Position numbers and translations under genes: made by a program. This document shows positions 38,571-47,049 of a DNA stretch of 64,000 nt, one piece after another. The notes under the pieces are model-generated. The model did no database searches, was not told the origin of the DNA, and worked only from the letters and a program-made list of their open reading frames with translations. This stretch comes from Thermomonas sp. HDW16 (GTDB lineage: Bacteria; Pseudomonadota; Gammaproteobacteria; Xanthomonadales; Xanthomonadaceae), in assembly GCF_011302915.1 (NCBI RefSeq), contig NZ_CP049872.1:248001-312000 (forward strand). Reading direction: 5' to 3'. The stretch's first letter is position 1. Each line of letters opens with the position of its first letter.

Positions 38571-39623
38571 ATGTCAGCTATCAACAAGATGCGCCGCGGC
38601 ATCGCGCCGTTGGCGCTCGCCGTGGCGGTGGCCTGCGCATTGGGCGCGTGCAAGAAGGAAGAAGCGGCCGCCGATGCGGGGGCGACCGCGGTGCAACAAG
38701 CGCCGGCACCCACGCCGGAATCGGTGGTGTCGGCGACGGTCGCGGCGATGACGCCGGATCAGCTGCGCAGCGAGGCCTCCAAGGCCTACGGCGAAAACCG
38801 CCTGTATGCGCCCGCCGGCAACAATGCGATGGAGTACTACCTGGCCCTGCGCGACAAGCAGCCGGCTGACGCCAGCGCCTCCAGCGCGCTGACCGACTTG
38901 ATGCCGATGACGGTCATTGCCACGGAACAGAGCATCGCCCGCGAGGATTTTGCCGAGGCCAAGCGCCTGGCCGCGCTGATCGAGAAAGCCGATGCCAAAC
39001 ATCCGGCCTTGTCGCGCCTGAAGACAAGCATCGCAAGCAGCGAGACCGCGGTTGCCGCACGCGTGGCGAACCAGAAGCTCAGCGCCGAGGAAGAAGCCAA
39101 GCGCCAGGCCGAGCTGCTCAAGAAGCGCGAAGAGGACCAGCGCAAGCAGCAGGAACAGCAGAAGCAGCAGGCCGCCGCTGCGGCACAGACGCCGGCAGCG
39201 CCCACGGCGGCGCAACAACAGGCGGCCGCCGCAGAAGCCGAACGCCAGCGCGTGGCGGCGGCGGAAGCCGAGCGTCAGCGTGCAGCAGCCGCGGAAGCCG
39301 AACGTCAACGCGCCGCGGCCGCCGCGGCACAACCGGCCGCCGCGCCGGCGCGTGCGGCATCGAACGAATTGCGCGCCATCAGCAACCCGGGCCCACGCTA
39401 TCCGCAGGCCGCGCAGCGCGCCGGTGCCGCCGGCAGCGTCCAGGTCGAGTTCACTGTCAACACCGACGGCAGCGTGGGGAACGTCCGTGCGGTGAGCAGC
39501 GATGGCCCGCGCCAGTTCCAGCGCGAGTTCGAGCGCGAGGCCCTGGCGGCTGTGAAGCGCTGGCGCTTCCAGCCGGTGGGCGAGGCCACCACCACCCGCC
39601 GCACGATCAGCTTCCAGCAGTAA
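38571..39623 (+). CDS. Lipoprotein with Glu/Arg/Ala coiled coil and TonB C-terminal domain (350 aa)
   Basis: A lipoprotein signal ends in LGAC (residue 27) followed by KKEE; Lys at +2 predicts outer-membrane sorting. Residues 60-165 are alpha-helical and TPR-like. Residues 170-265 form a charged coiled coil with three near-identical AEAERQR(V/A)AAA units. The last 85 residues are a TonB_C domain: NPGPRYPQAAQRAGAAGSVQ and AAVKRWRFQPVGE. Unlike true TonB it has no N-terminal helix to contact ExbB, so it is unlikely to be an energy transducer. A TonB_C fold used as a periplasmic binding module is the simplest reading (inference). Confidence 0.85.
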   Translation: MSAINKMRRGIAPLALAVAVACALGACKKEEAAADAGATAVQQAPAPTPESVVSATVAAMTPDQLRSEASKAYGENRLYAPAGNNAMEYYLALRDKQPADASASSALTDLMPMTVIATEQSIAREDFAEAKRLAALIEKADAKHPALSRLKTSIASSETAVAARVANQKLSAEEEAKRQAELLKKREEDQRKQQEQQKQQAAAAAQTPAAPTAAQQQAAAAEAERQRVAAAEAERQRAAAAEAERQRAAAAAAQPAAAPARAASNELRAISNPGPRYPQAAQRAGAAGSVQVEFTVNTDGSVGNVRAVSSDGPRQFQREFEREALAAVKRWRFQPVGEATTTRRTISFQQ

Positions 39624-39643
39624 GCGCTGCAGCATCGCAAACG

Positions 39644-39671
39644 AAAAAGCCCGGCTTGTGCCGGGCTTTTT
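39644..39671. terminator. Bidirectional terminator
   Basis: AAAAA-GCCCGGC-TTGT-GCCGGGC-TTTTT: a 7-bp GC stem flanked by an A-run and a T-run, so it serves both the lipoprotein gene on the plus strand and the ABC permease gene on the minus strand. Confidence 0.9.
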
Positions 39672-39692
39672 CTTGCCTGCGTGCCGACGATC

Positions 39693-40886
39693 TCAGGACG
39701 AGATCGCCAGCTTCTCCTGCTTGTAGCGCCATACCGCCACGGCCCACAGCACAGCCGCCAGCGCGAACGAGGCCAACAGGTACAGCCCCCACTGCTGCAT
39801 CGACGCACCTTCGCCACGGGTGATCTTCTGGATCAGCTGGTTCTGCGACAGGAACGGCACCGCGTACTGCCACAGCGCGGTGTCCTTGATCGGATACGCC
39901 ATCAACGCGTACAGCGGCAGCATGGGCAGCATCATCAGCCACATCATGTGGCTCTGCGCTTCCTTCATGCTCTTGGCGCCGGCCGCGAGCGCGGTGATCA
40001 ACGCGGTGCCGATCAACACCAGCGGCAGCAGGGTCAGCAGCAGCTTGCCCATCGCCATGAAGCTCACGTCCATCTGGCTGCCGATGCCGCTGGCGAAGGT
40101 GGCGGTGATCTTGAACGACAACAGGATCAGCAGCATCGACAGCAAACCCAGCAACACCGCCGACAGCATCTTGCCGCCTACCAACGCTGCGCGCGAGACC
40201 GGGTTGGCCAGCAGCGGTTCCAGCGTTTGCCGCTCGCGTTCGCCGGCGGTGGTGTCCATCGCGAGGTGTGCGCCGCCGATGAAGGCGAAGATGGTCAGGA
40301 TCAGCGGCAGCAATGCGGCCATGAACGAACTTTTCTTCGCTTCCGGCGTGGCCATGTCGCGCGTGCCCACGTTCAGCGGTGCGGCGATCGCGGGATTGAT
40401 GCCGCGCACCATCAGGCGCAGTGCGCCAACACCCTGGCTGTAGCGTTCCAGCACCTTGTTGACGCGTGCCACCGCCACGTCCGCGTTGCGGCGGGTGGTA
40501 TCGGTCACCACGTCGACCTTGGCCGGCTTGCCGGTCCGCCAGTCCTCGGCGAATTGGTCGTCGATGACCAGTGCCAGGTCTTCCTGTTGTGCCCGTACGC
40601 GGGCCTCGATGTCCTTCGGCGCAGGCTTGGCGTCGATGCCGTAGGTCCGCAGGAAACCGACCAGGTTGGGCGCGCGTTCCATGCCCACCACCGGTAGCGT
40701 CAGGTTCTTTTCCAGCTGGGTTTCGGTGCGCATCTCGGTCAACTTGCCAAGGCCGAGGAAGATCAGCGGGTACAGCAGGGGTGCGACCAGCAGGCTGAGC
40801 AGGAAGGTGCGGCGGTCGCGGAAGAAGTCCAGCCATTCCTTGCGGGTGACCTGCAACATGCTGCCGAAGAAGGACGTCTTGTTCAT
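39693..40886 (-). CDS. ABC-2 type exporter permease, NatB-like (397 aa)
   Basis: An N-terminal helix (residues 25-45) is followed by a periplasmic domain of about 130 residues and then five C-terminal helices, the layout of NatB/CcmB-like ABC-2 permeases. ERERQTLEPLLANPVSRAALVGGK near residue 215 is the typical loop. Its start overlaps the ATP-binding gene by 4 bp (ATGA), so the two are one exporter. NatAB exports Na+ in Bacillus; the substrate here is unknown. Confidence 0.88.
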   Translation of the reverse strand: MNKTSFFGSMLQVTRKEWLDFFRDRRTFLLSLLVAPLLYPLIFLGLGKLTEMRTETQLEKNLTLPVVGMERAPNLVGFLRTYGIDAKPAPKDIEARVRAQQEDLALVIDDQFAEDWRTGKPAKVDVVTDTTRRNADVAVARVNKVLERYSQGVGALRLMVRGINPAIAAPLNVGTRDMATPEAKKSSFMAALLPLILTIFAFIGGAHLAMDTTAGERERQTLEPLLANPVSRAALVGGKMLSAVLLGLLSMLLILLSFKITATFASGIGSQMDVSFMAMGKLLLTLLPLVLIGTALITALAAGAKSMKEAQSHMMWLMMLPMLPLYALMAYPIKDTALWQYAVPFLSQNQLIQKITRGEGASMQQWGLYLLASFALAAVLWAVAVWRYKQEKLAISS

Positions 40887-41638
40887 GCGTGCAGGCCCTC
40901 GTCGCTGCCGATCAATTTCACGAAAGCGTCCTCGAGGTTGCTCTCGCCGCTGGCGGCGCGCAGTTCCTCCGGGGTGCCTTCGGCGCTGACCTTGCCGTGG
41001 GAAATGATCACGATGCGGTCGCACAGCGCGGCGACCTCTTGCATGATGTGGCTGGAGAAGATCACGCAGCGGCCTTCGGCGCGCAGGTCCTTGAGGAAGC
41101 CGCGCAATCCGCGCGTGGTCATCACGTCCAGGCCGTTGGTGGGTTCGTCCAGGATCACGTTGCGCGGATCGTGGATCAGCGCGCGGGCGATCGCGGTCTT
41201 GGTGCGCTGGCCCTGGCTGAAGCCCTCGGTGGCACGGTCGAGGAAATCCTCCATCTGCAGCGCCTCCGCCAGCTTCGCGGTGCGCTGCGCGATGGCGTCG
41301 GCGGACATGCCGTGCAGCTGGCCGAAGTAGGCGATGTTCTCGCGCGCGGTCAGGCGCTTGTACACGCCGCGTGCATCCGGCAGCACGCCCAGGTTGCGGC
41401 GCACGCGTTCGGGATCGGCGGCGACATCGGTGCCGTCGACCAGTACGCGGCCGGTTTCCGGTGTCATCAGGGTGTACAGCATGCGCAGGGTGGTGGTCTT
41501 GCCGGCGCCGTTGGGGCCCAGCAGGCCGGTGATCTGGCCGTCTTGGGCGGTGAAGCCCACGTCGTCCACCGCGATCACGCGGTTCTTGTCCTTCCCGCGT
41601 CCGGGGAAGGTCTTGCGGAGGTGTTCTGCGACGATCAT
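40883..41638 (-). CDS. ABC transporter ATP-binding protein, NatA-like (251 aa)
   Basis: ATPase of the exporter encoded with the downstream permease. Walker A GPNGAGKTT near residue 38, ABC signature FSQGQRTKTAIAR near 136, Walker B VILDEPTNGLD near 158, and the switch His in IFSSHIMQEV. I chose the ATG at 41638 because AAGGA lies nine bases upstream; an in-frame ATG at 41668 lacks this. It follows the serine hydrolase gene by 42 bp on the same strand and may share its transcript. Confidence 0.92.
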   Translation of the reverse strand: MIVAEHLRKTFPGRGKDKNRVIAVDDVGFTAQDGQITGLLGPNGAGKTTTLRMLYTLMTPETGRVLVDGTDVAADPERVRRNLGVLPDARGVYKRLTARENIAYFGQLHGMSADAIAQRTAKLAEALQMEDFLDRATEGFSQGQRTKTAIARALIHDPRNVILDEPTNGLDVMTTRGLRGFLKDLRAEGRCVIFSSHIMQEVAALCDRIVIISHGKVSAEGTPEELRAASGESNLEDAFVKLIGSDEGLHA

Positions 41639-41680
41639 CGGATCAATCCTTGGAAGAGTGCCGTTCAAGGAACAGGCGGT

Positions 41681-43225
41681 TCACGGCTCGGCGCCGTTGA
41701 ACGTGGTGAAGGGGTAGGCATAACCCAGCGCGTCCAGGCACTTGCCGTCCAGCGCCCTGGCATCGGCCTTCTCGACGAACTGGGCGAACAGCTTGGGCAT
41801 GCAGCCAGCGGGCAGCACGCTGTGGCCCTGGCCTTTGAGCACGAACAGGCGACCGTTCGGCAGGGTTTTCACGACTTCCTCGCCGTAGCGCGGCGGGGTA
41901 ACCGGGTCGAATTCGCCTTCCAGCACCAGCGCCGGCACCTTGGTCGCCAGCGGCTTGTGGAAATCGGCCGGTGGCGCGCTCTTCGGCCACACTTCGCACA
42001 TCGTCGCCATGGTCTTCGGCATGACGTTGCCGAGCACGGTGCCGGCATCTTCCGCGCGCACCACCATGCTCTCGGCGTCCTCGCTGCACACCACCGACAT
42101 CTGCATGCCCATCGCCATGGAATCCTTCATGTCGCCGGTCAGCATCTGCGTCAGCGCCATCAGGCCTTCGTAGTGGCCCTGGTTGGCTTCGTGGATCAGC
42201 TTGGGCAGCAGGCCGCTAGCCAGCGGCATGTAGGCATACATGCGCACCAGGCCGGCCACGGTTTCTGCGCGCAACACGCCTTGGCTGGGTTCGCCGGAGG
42301 TGGCATCGCGGTATTGCACGGTCACCGGGTTGGCGCGCAAGCGGGTCAGCAGTACGTCGAGCTCTGCGCGCGGGTCGCCCAGCTTGGCCTTGCACACCGG
42401 ATCCTTGCTGCATAGGCCGAACTGCAGGGCCAGCGAGTCGTCCAGGTTGCGCGCGAAAATGTTGCCGAGCTCCAGCGTGTTGGGCACCACCGAATCCAGC
42501 ACGATGCTGCGGGTCGATTGCGGATAGCGCATCGCGTACTGCTGGGCCACGCGGGTGCCGTAACTCACGCCGACCAGGTTGACCTGCGCCGCACCGATGG
42601 CCTGGCGCACCGCGTCGAGATCGGCGATGGCATCGGTGGTGGTGTAACGGCTCAGGTCCGCCTTCTTCGACAGCGCTTCGACGCACTTGCTTGCTTCGGC
42701 CTTGATCGCGTCCGGCGACAGGTCGGGGGCGGTTTCGTCATCGGCGCCATCGCAATTGAGCAGGTTGGACTTGCCGGTGCCGCGCTGGTCGACCAGGATC
42801 ACCGCGCGGCGCTTGCGCACCTCGGTGAACACCGGATCCATCAGCGGATAGGTCTCCACTGCCGCCTGGCCGGGGCCGCCGGCCAGGAAGAACACCGGGT
42901 CGGGCATCACCTCGCCGCGGTTGGTGGCTTCCAGCCAGGCGATGTTGAGGTCGATCTTGCGGCCATCGGGCTTGGCGCGATCTTCCGGCACCGCGAAGGT
43001 CGCGCATTGCGCCTCCAGGCTGTCGCGGCCCATCGGGCTGCTCAGGTTGCAGGGTTTGAAGGCGATCTTGCCCAACAGCAGCGGCTTGACCGGGGTGACC
43101 GGCACGGGCGCGGCAGCGGATGCGGCGGCATCGGCGTGATCCGAGTGCTGCTTCATGTACTTGAAGCCGACGAATGCCGCGGCGATCGCAATGGCGAGGA
43201 TGGTGCGGGTCTTGCGGGACATCAT
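41681..43225 (-). CDS. Alpha/beta hydrolase with TAP-like C-terminal domain (514 aa)
   Basis: A secreted or membrane-anchored serine hydrolase: an N-terminal hydrophobic helix (residues 5-25), then the hydrolase fold. Oxyanion region FLAGGPGQ near residue 110, nucleophile elbow GVSYGTR near 215, the Asp in LEGEFDPVTPP near 430 and the His in GQGHSVLPAG near 460 complete the triad. The fold matches proline-iminopeptidase/tripeptidyl-aminopeptidase-like enzymes. The ATG at 43225 follows GAGGGG. It lies 70 bp after the XRE regulator gene on the same strand, so it may be the last target of that operon. Confidence 0.85.
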   Translation of the reverse strand: MMSRKTRTILAIAIAAAFVGFKYMKQHSDHADAAASAAAPVPVTPVKPLLLGKIAFKPCNLSSPMGRDSLEAQCATFAVPEDRAKPDGRKIDLNIAWLEATNRGEVMPDPVFFLAGGPGQAAVETYPLMDPVFTEVRKRRAVILVDQRGTGKSNLLNCDGADDETAPDLSPDAIKAEASKCVEALSKKADLSRYTTTDAIADLDAVRQAIGAAQVNLVGVSYGTRVAQQYAMRYPQSTRSIVLDSVVPNTLELGNIFARNLDDSLALQFGLCSKDPVCKAKLGDPRAELDVLLTRLRANPVTVQYRDATSGEPSQGVLRAETVAGLVRMYAYMPLASGLLPKLIHEANQGHYEGLMALTQMLTGDMKDSMAMGMQMSVVCSEDAESMVVRAEDAGTVLGNVMPKTMATMCEVWPKSAPPADFHKPLATKVPALVLEGEFDPVTPPRYGEEVVKTLPNGRLFVLKGQGHSVLPAGCMPKLFAQFVEKADARALDGKCLDALGYAYPFTTFNGAEP

Positions 43226-43295
43226 GATGCGGGCCCCTCGTGGTGGTTCGTGGAAAGGAAAAGGCGGGACAGGGTGGCGTGCTGTGTCAGCGTGT

Positions 43296-43493
43296 TCATG
43301 GGCCATCCGGCATGAAGATGTCCTCGATGCGGCCCTGGAATAGCCGCGCGATGCGGAACGCCAACGGCAACGACGGGTCGTACTTGCCGGTTTCCAGCGC
43401 GTTGATGGTCTGCCGGGACACATCCAGCCGTTCGGCCAGCTCGCCTTGCGACCAGCCGCGCGCATCGCGCAATTCGCGCAGGCGGTTGTTCAC
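43296..43493 (-). CDS. XRE-family transcriptional regulator (65 aa)
   Basis: A single HTH domain: LRELRDARGWSQGELAERLD, then VSRQTINALETGKYDPSL and ARLFQGRIEDIF. The GTG at 43493 overlaps the upstream membrane gene by 4 bp, so translation is coupled. Compact regulators of this type, paired with a small membrane protein, usually repress their own operon. The operator at 44320-44339 in front of the first gene is the likely binding site (inference). Confidence 0.9.
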   Translation of the reverse strand: MNNRLRELRDARGWSQGELAERLDVSRQTINALETGKYDPSLPLAFRIARLFQGRIEDIFMPDGP

Positions 43494-44086
43494 AGGTAGC
43501 GCTTGGTCAGGCGCATCTTGGCGATGCCGTAGATGGCGGCCAGTAGCGGGAACACCCAGATCATCGCCACGCCGGCGTCGATGTCGATGACTTCGGCCTT
43601 CTGCAGCAGCCCGCCAGCGAAATACAGCAAGGACACCAGCAGGCTGGCGATGCCGATCGATTCGGTTTCGATCCGTCGCTGCAGTTCGTCGATCTCTCGC
43701 AGGTAGCGCAAGGCCGCGCCCATCATCATCGCCAGCGGGATCACCGGCAGCACCGCCAACAGGGCACGCAACGGCACCGATTCGACGCCGCGCTTGATGA
43801 ACCAGATCGAGGCGAACAGGGTCAGCGAATAGCCGATCATGATTGGCCACAGCGCACGGATGTAGCGGCGACCGGCCGGCTGCGCGTACATGTCGTCGCA
43901 ATGCTGACGCCACCAGCGCGGCATCAGCAGGAACAGGCCGGCACCGAGCAGGTACCCGGCACCAATGCCGACCCACAGGCCGACGGTTTCGTCGGGCCAT
44001 TGCAGCAACCAACGGCCGGCCCCGGCCAGGGCGAACGAGCCCAATGCGATCGCGACGAAGATCCACATCCAGCGGCGCAGGGTCAT
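43490..44086 (-). CDS. Membrane protein of the XRE operon (198 aa)
   Basis: About six hydrophobic helices: residues 8-27, 34-54, 80-98, 105-125, 145-162 and 168-188. A conserved-looking cytoplasmic stretch RYLREIDELQRRIETESIG near residue 130 carries acidic and basic residues, typical of membrane proteins paired with YozG-like regulators. It starts 3 bp downstream of the 57-residue gene and overlaps the regulator. I do not recognise a named family. Sensing a membrane signal and relaying it to the XRE partner is a possibility only. Confidence 0.75.
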   Translation of the reverse strand: MTLRRWMWIFVAIALGSFALAGAGRWLLQWPDETVGLWVGIGAGYLLGAGLFLLMPRWWRQHCDDMYAQPAGRRYIRALWPIMIGYSLTLFASIWFIKRGVESVPLRALLAVLPVIPLAMMMGAALRYLREIDELQRRIETESIGIASLLVSLLYFAGGLLQKAEVIDIDAGVAMIWVFPLLAAIYGIAKMRLTKRYL

Positions 44087-44089
44087 GGC

Positions 44090-44263
44090 TCAGCCACCCT
44101 GCCGGGACTTGCCGAGGAAGACCACGCCCAGCGCGATGAACGCGGCGGAGACGCCAATGAACGCGGTCTGCCCGGCGGCCAGGGCGACCGCCGAGAATGC
44201 GACGCCCACGCCAAGGAAGGCCAGCCCGACGCCTTTCAGCTTCTTGGGATCTTGGGTTTGCAT
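44090..44263 (-). CDS. Small two-helix membrane protein, first gene of the XRE operon (57 aa)
   Basis: Two hydrophobic helices (residues 11-29 and 33-51) with a basic N-terminus (QTQDPKKLKG) and tail KSRQGG. AGAGG lies seven bases before the ATG at 44263. It is first in a four-gene run (44263 to 41681) behind a promoter with an inverted-repeat operator. Function unknown. Confidence 0.75.
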   Translation of the reverse strand: MQTQDPKKLKGVGLAFLGVGVAFSAVALAAGQTAFIGVSAAFIALGVVFLGKSRQGG

Positions 44264-44296
44264 GGCGTTCGCCTCTGTCAAGGGTGCTTGACAGGA

Positions 44297-44326
44297 ACGA
44301 TACCGACGCCTTGGATCGCTTGTCAA
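44297..44326 (-). promoter_or_regulatory. Promoter of the XRE operon
   Basis: On the minus strand TTGACA (44326-44321), 18-bp spacer, TATCGT (44302-44297). Transcription would begin near 44290, about 27 bp before the first ATG. Confidence 0.7.
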
Positions 44327-44339
44327 GCGTCCTTTACAA
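44320..44339. promoter_or_regulatory. Inverted-repeat operator over the -35 of the XRE operon
   Basis: TTGTCAAG-cgtc-CTTTACAA: two 8-bp half-sites with one mismatch and a 4-bp spacer, overlapping the -35 hexamer. The position is ideal for repression by the operon's own XRE protein. Confidence 0.65.
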
Positions 44340-44349
44340 GGAGCAGCGA

Positions 44350-45114
44350 CTACTTGTTGCTGACGTATTTCTCGCGGCGAATCTGCGGCACCGGCAGGCC
44401 AGCGTCCTTCAAGGCCTCGAAGCAGGCATCCACCATGTTCGGATTGCCGCACAGGTAGGCGATGTCGCTTTCCGCGTTTGGTTCGAACTCGGCCAGCGCG
44501 TTCTGCACGTAGCCATGGCGCACATCGGCATGCGCGTGCAGCGAACCCTCCGGCGGCAATTCGCGCGACAGGCAGGGCAGGTAGCGGAAGCCCGGGTGCG
44601 CATCGGCGAAGGCGCGGAATTCGTCGCCGTACAACAGTTCATCCGGATTGCGCGCACCCTGCAGCAGCACGATTTCGACCGCGCGCGTTTCCATCAGTTG
44701 CGCGAGTTGCGGCAGCATCGCCCGGTACGGGGTGATGCCGGTGCCGGTGCCGATCAGCAGGTAGCGCCGGTTGGCGTCGTTCGGCATCAAGCAGAAGCGG
44801 CCATACGGGCCGCTGGCGGTGACCTGGCCGCCTTCCGGCAAGCCTTCGAACAAGGCCGTCGCCGCGCCGCCGGTGACGTAGCTGACCGCGATCTCCACGG
44901 CCTCGCCCGGGCCCAGCGCGTGGTCGTGGATGGTCGCCAGCGAATAGCTGCGTTTGGCCGGCGTGCCGTCGGCATAGGCGAAGTGCACCTGGATGAACTG
45001 GCCCGGGATGTAGTCCAGCGGCAGTCCGTCGTCGCGCAGGAACGACAGGTGCGCGACGGTGGGCGCGACCATCCGGCGCGAGACCAGTTTCAGCGGGAAG
45101 TGGACAATGGCCAA
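44350..45114 (-). CDS. fpr: Ferredoxin--NADP(+) reductase family flavoprotein (254 aa)
   Basis: FAD domain (residues 5-100) with the RSYSLA flavin-binding motif near 55, then the NAD(P) domain with GTGTGITPYRAMLPQ near 122 and a CGNPNMVDACFEALK motif near 222. It ends with EKYVSNK, similar to bacterial Fpr enzymes that shuttle electrons between NADPH and ferredoxin or flavodoxin. Divergent from the YadG-like gene with a 126-bp gap that contains TATACT (45174-45179). Confidence 0.92.
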   Translation of the reverse strand: MAIVHFPLKLVSRRMVAPTVAHLSFLRDDGLPLDYIPGQFIQVHFAYADGTPAKRSYSLATIHDHALGPGEAVEIAVSYVTGGAATALFEGLPEGGQVTASGPYGRFCLMPNDANRRYLLIGTGTGITPYRAMLPQLAQLMETRAVEIVLLQGARNPDELLYGDEFRAFADAHPGFRYLPCLSRELPPEGSLHAHADVRHGYVQNALAEFEPNAESDIAYLCGNPNMVDACFEALKDAGLPVPQIRREKYVSNK

Positions 45115-45240
45115 GCGAGGTCCTGTTCGATGGATGCAACACAGCGTGGCGGGAGCGCCCGCACGCGGCCGCCTATACTAACCGCAGCGAAATCCCCGCA
45201 CTTCCAGCCTGGTCGCGCCTGCGCGGCCGCGGAGCCATCC

Positions 45241-46197
45241 ATGAGCGAAACCCCGGCGCCTGCGCTGCGTGTCAGCGACCTGCGCAAAACCTACGACAAT
45301 GGCGTGGAAGCGCTGAAGGGCGTGAGCCTGGACGTCGCCCCCGGCGATTTCTATGCCTTGCTGGGGCCGAACGGCGCCGGCAAGTCGACCCTGATCGGCA
45401 TCGTCAGTTCGCTGGTCAACAAGAGCAGCGGCAAGGTCGAGGTGTTCGGCATCGACATCGATGCGAACCGCGACGCGGCGATGCGGCAGATCGGGCTGGT
45501 GCCGCAGGAACTGAACTTCAACATGTTCGAGAAGCCGCTGGACATCTGCGTGAACTACGCGGGGTTCTACGGCATCCCGCGCGCGCAGGCGCTGGTGCGC
45601 GCGGAAGAAGTGCTGAAGGACGCGCTGCTGTGGGACAAGGCGGACAAGATGAGCCGTACCCTGTCCGGCGGCATGAAGCGGCGGCTGATGATCGCCCGCG
45701 CGATGATGACCCGGCCGCGCCTGCTGATCCTGGACGAGCCCACCGCCGGCGTGGACATCGAGATCCGCCGCGGTATGTGGCAGACGCTGAAGAAGATCAA
45801 TGCGGAAGGCACCACGATCATCCTGACCACGCATTACCTGGAGGAAGCGGAAAGCCTGTGCCGCAACCTGGCCATCATCGACCGCGGCAGGATCGTGGAG
45901 CAGGGGCCGATGAAATCGCTGCTGGCGAAACTCGATGTCGAAGGCTTCCTGTTCGATATCGATGGCGAGCTGCCGGCGCAGTTGCCGCAGATCGAAGGCA
46001 CTACGCTGCTCGCGATCGACGACCACACCCTGGACATGGACATGCCGCGTGCGATGGACCTCAACCGCGTGTTCGATGCGTTCGATGCCGCCGGCATCCG
46101 CGTGCGCTCGATGCGTACCAAGTCCAACCGGTTGGAGGAATTGTTCGTGCGCCTGACCAGCAAGGACGCGCACGCCGCGCAGGAGCAGGCCGCATGA
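45241..46197 (+). CDS. yadG: ABC transporter ATP-binding protein, YadG-like (318 aa)
   Basis: Walker A GPNGAGKST near residue 42, signature LSGGMKRRLMIARAMM near 140, Walker B LLILDEPTAGVD near 164 and the switch in TTHYLEEAE near 200. The C-terminal 90 residues form the DrrA-like extension. Its stop overlaps the permease gene by 4 bp (ATGA), so the two make one exporter. YadGH substrates are unknown. Confidence 0.93.
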   Translation: MSETPAPALRVSDLRKTYDNGVEALKGVSLDVAPGDFYALLGPNGAGKSTLIGIVSSLVNKSSGKVEVFGIDIDANRDAAMRQIGLVPQELNFNMFEKPLDICVNYAGFYGIPRAQALVRAEEVLKDALLWDKADKMSRTLSGGMKRRLMIARAMMTRPRLLILDEPTAGVDIEIRRGMWQTLKKINAEGTTIILTTHYLEEAESLCRNLAIIDRGRIVEQGPMKSLLAKLDVEGFLFDIDGELPAQLPQIEGTTLLAIDDHTLDMDMPRAMDLNRVFDAFDAAGIRVRSMRTKSNRLEELFVRLTSKDAHAAQEQAA

Positions 46198-46979
46198 GCC
46201 AGCCCACCGCCATGCAGCAGAACATGGTCGCGCTCGGCACGATCATCCGCCGAGAGGTCATGCGCATCCTGCGCATCTGGGGCCAGACCCTGATGCCGCC
46301 GGCGATCACCATGACCCTGTACTTCCTGATCTTCGGCGGCCTGATCGGCTCGCGCGTGGGCACGATGGACGGGATCAAGTACATGGACTTCATCGTCCCC
46401 GGACTGGTGATGATGAGCGTGATCCAGAACAGCTACGGCAACATCAGCAGTTCGTTCTTCGGCGCCAAGTTCGGCCGCCACATCGAGGAACTGCTGGTCA
46501 GCCCGATGCCGAACTGGGTGATCCTGACCGGCTACGTGGCCGGCGCGGTGCTGCGCGGGGTGATGGTCGGCGCGATCGTGCTGTGCATCGCCATGTTGTT
46601 CACCAAGGTGCGCGTGCCGCATCCGCTGGTGATGGTGAGCTCGGTGCTGCTGGGCGCGGTGATCTTCTCGCTGGCCGGCTTCATCAACGCGGTGTACGCG
46701 AAGAAGTTCGACGATGTCGCCATCGTCCCCACCTTCATCCTCACACCGCTGACGTATTTGGGTGGCGTGTTCTATTCGGTGAAGCTGCTGCCGCCGTGGG
46801 CGGAAGCCGCAACGCACGCCAACCCGATCTTCTACATGGTGAACGCGTTCCGCTATGGCCTGCTGGGCGTCAGCGACGTGTCGATGTGGACCGCGTATGC
46901 GCTGATGTTGGGTTTCGTGGTGGCGTTGGGTGGGTTGGGCTTGTGGTTGTTGAAGCGCGGCGTTGGCTTGCGCAGCTGA
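46194..46979 (+). CDS. yadH: ABC-2 type transporter permease, YadH-like (261 aa)
   Basis: Six membrane helices in the ABC-2 arrangement. The loop GRHIEELLVSPMPNWVILTGYV (residues about 98-118) is the typical coupling segment, and TPLTYLGGVFYS is the conserved kinked helix of DrrB/YadH proteins. Translation is coupled to yadG. The substrate cannot be inferred. Confidence 0.92.
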   Translation: MSQPTAMQQNMVALGTIIRREVMRILRIWGQTLMPPAITMTLYFLIFGGLIGSRVGTMDGIKYMDFIVPGLVMMSVIQNSYGNISSSFFGAKFGRHIEELLVSPMPNWVILTGYVAGAVLRGVMVGAIVLCIAMLFTKVRVPHPLVMVSSVLLGAVIFSLAGFINAVYAKKFDDVAIVPTFILTPLTYLGGVFYSVKLLPPWAEAATHANPIFYMVNAFRYGLLGVSDVSMWTAYALMLGFVVALGGLGLWLLKRGVGLRS

Positions 46980-47049
46980 TCGGCAGATTCGAACCGCGAT
47001 AATGCATTCGCTACACTCCAGCCTCCCCCGACAAATGGAGCTGGTGCAC

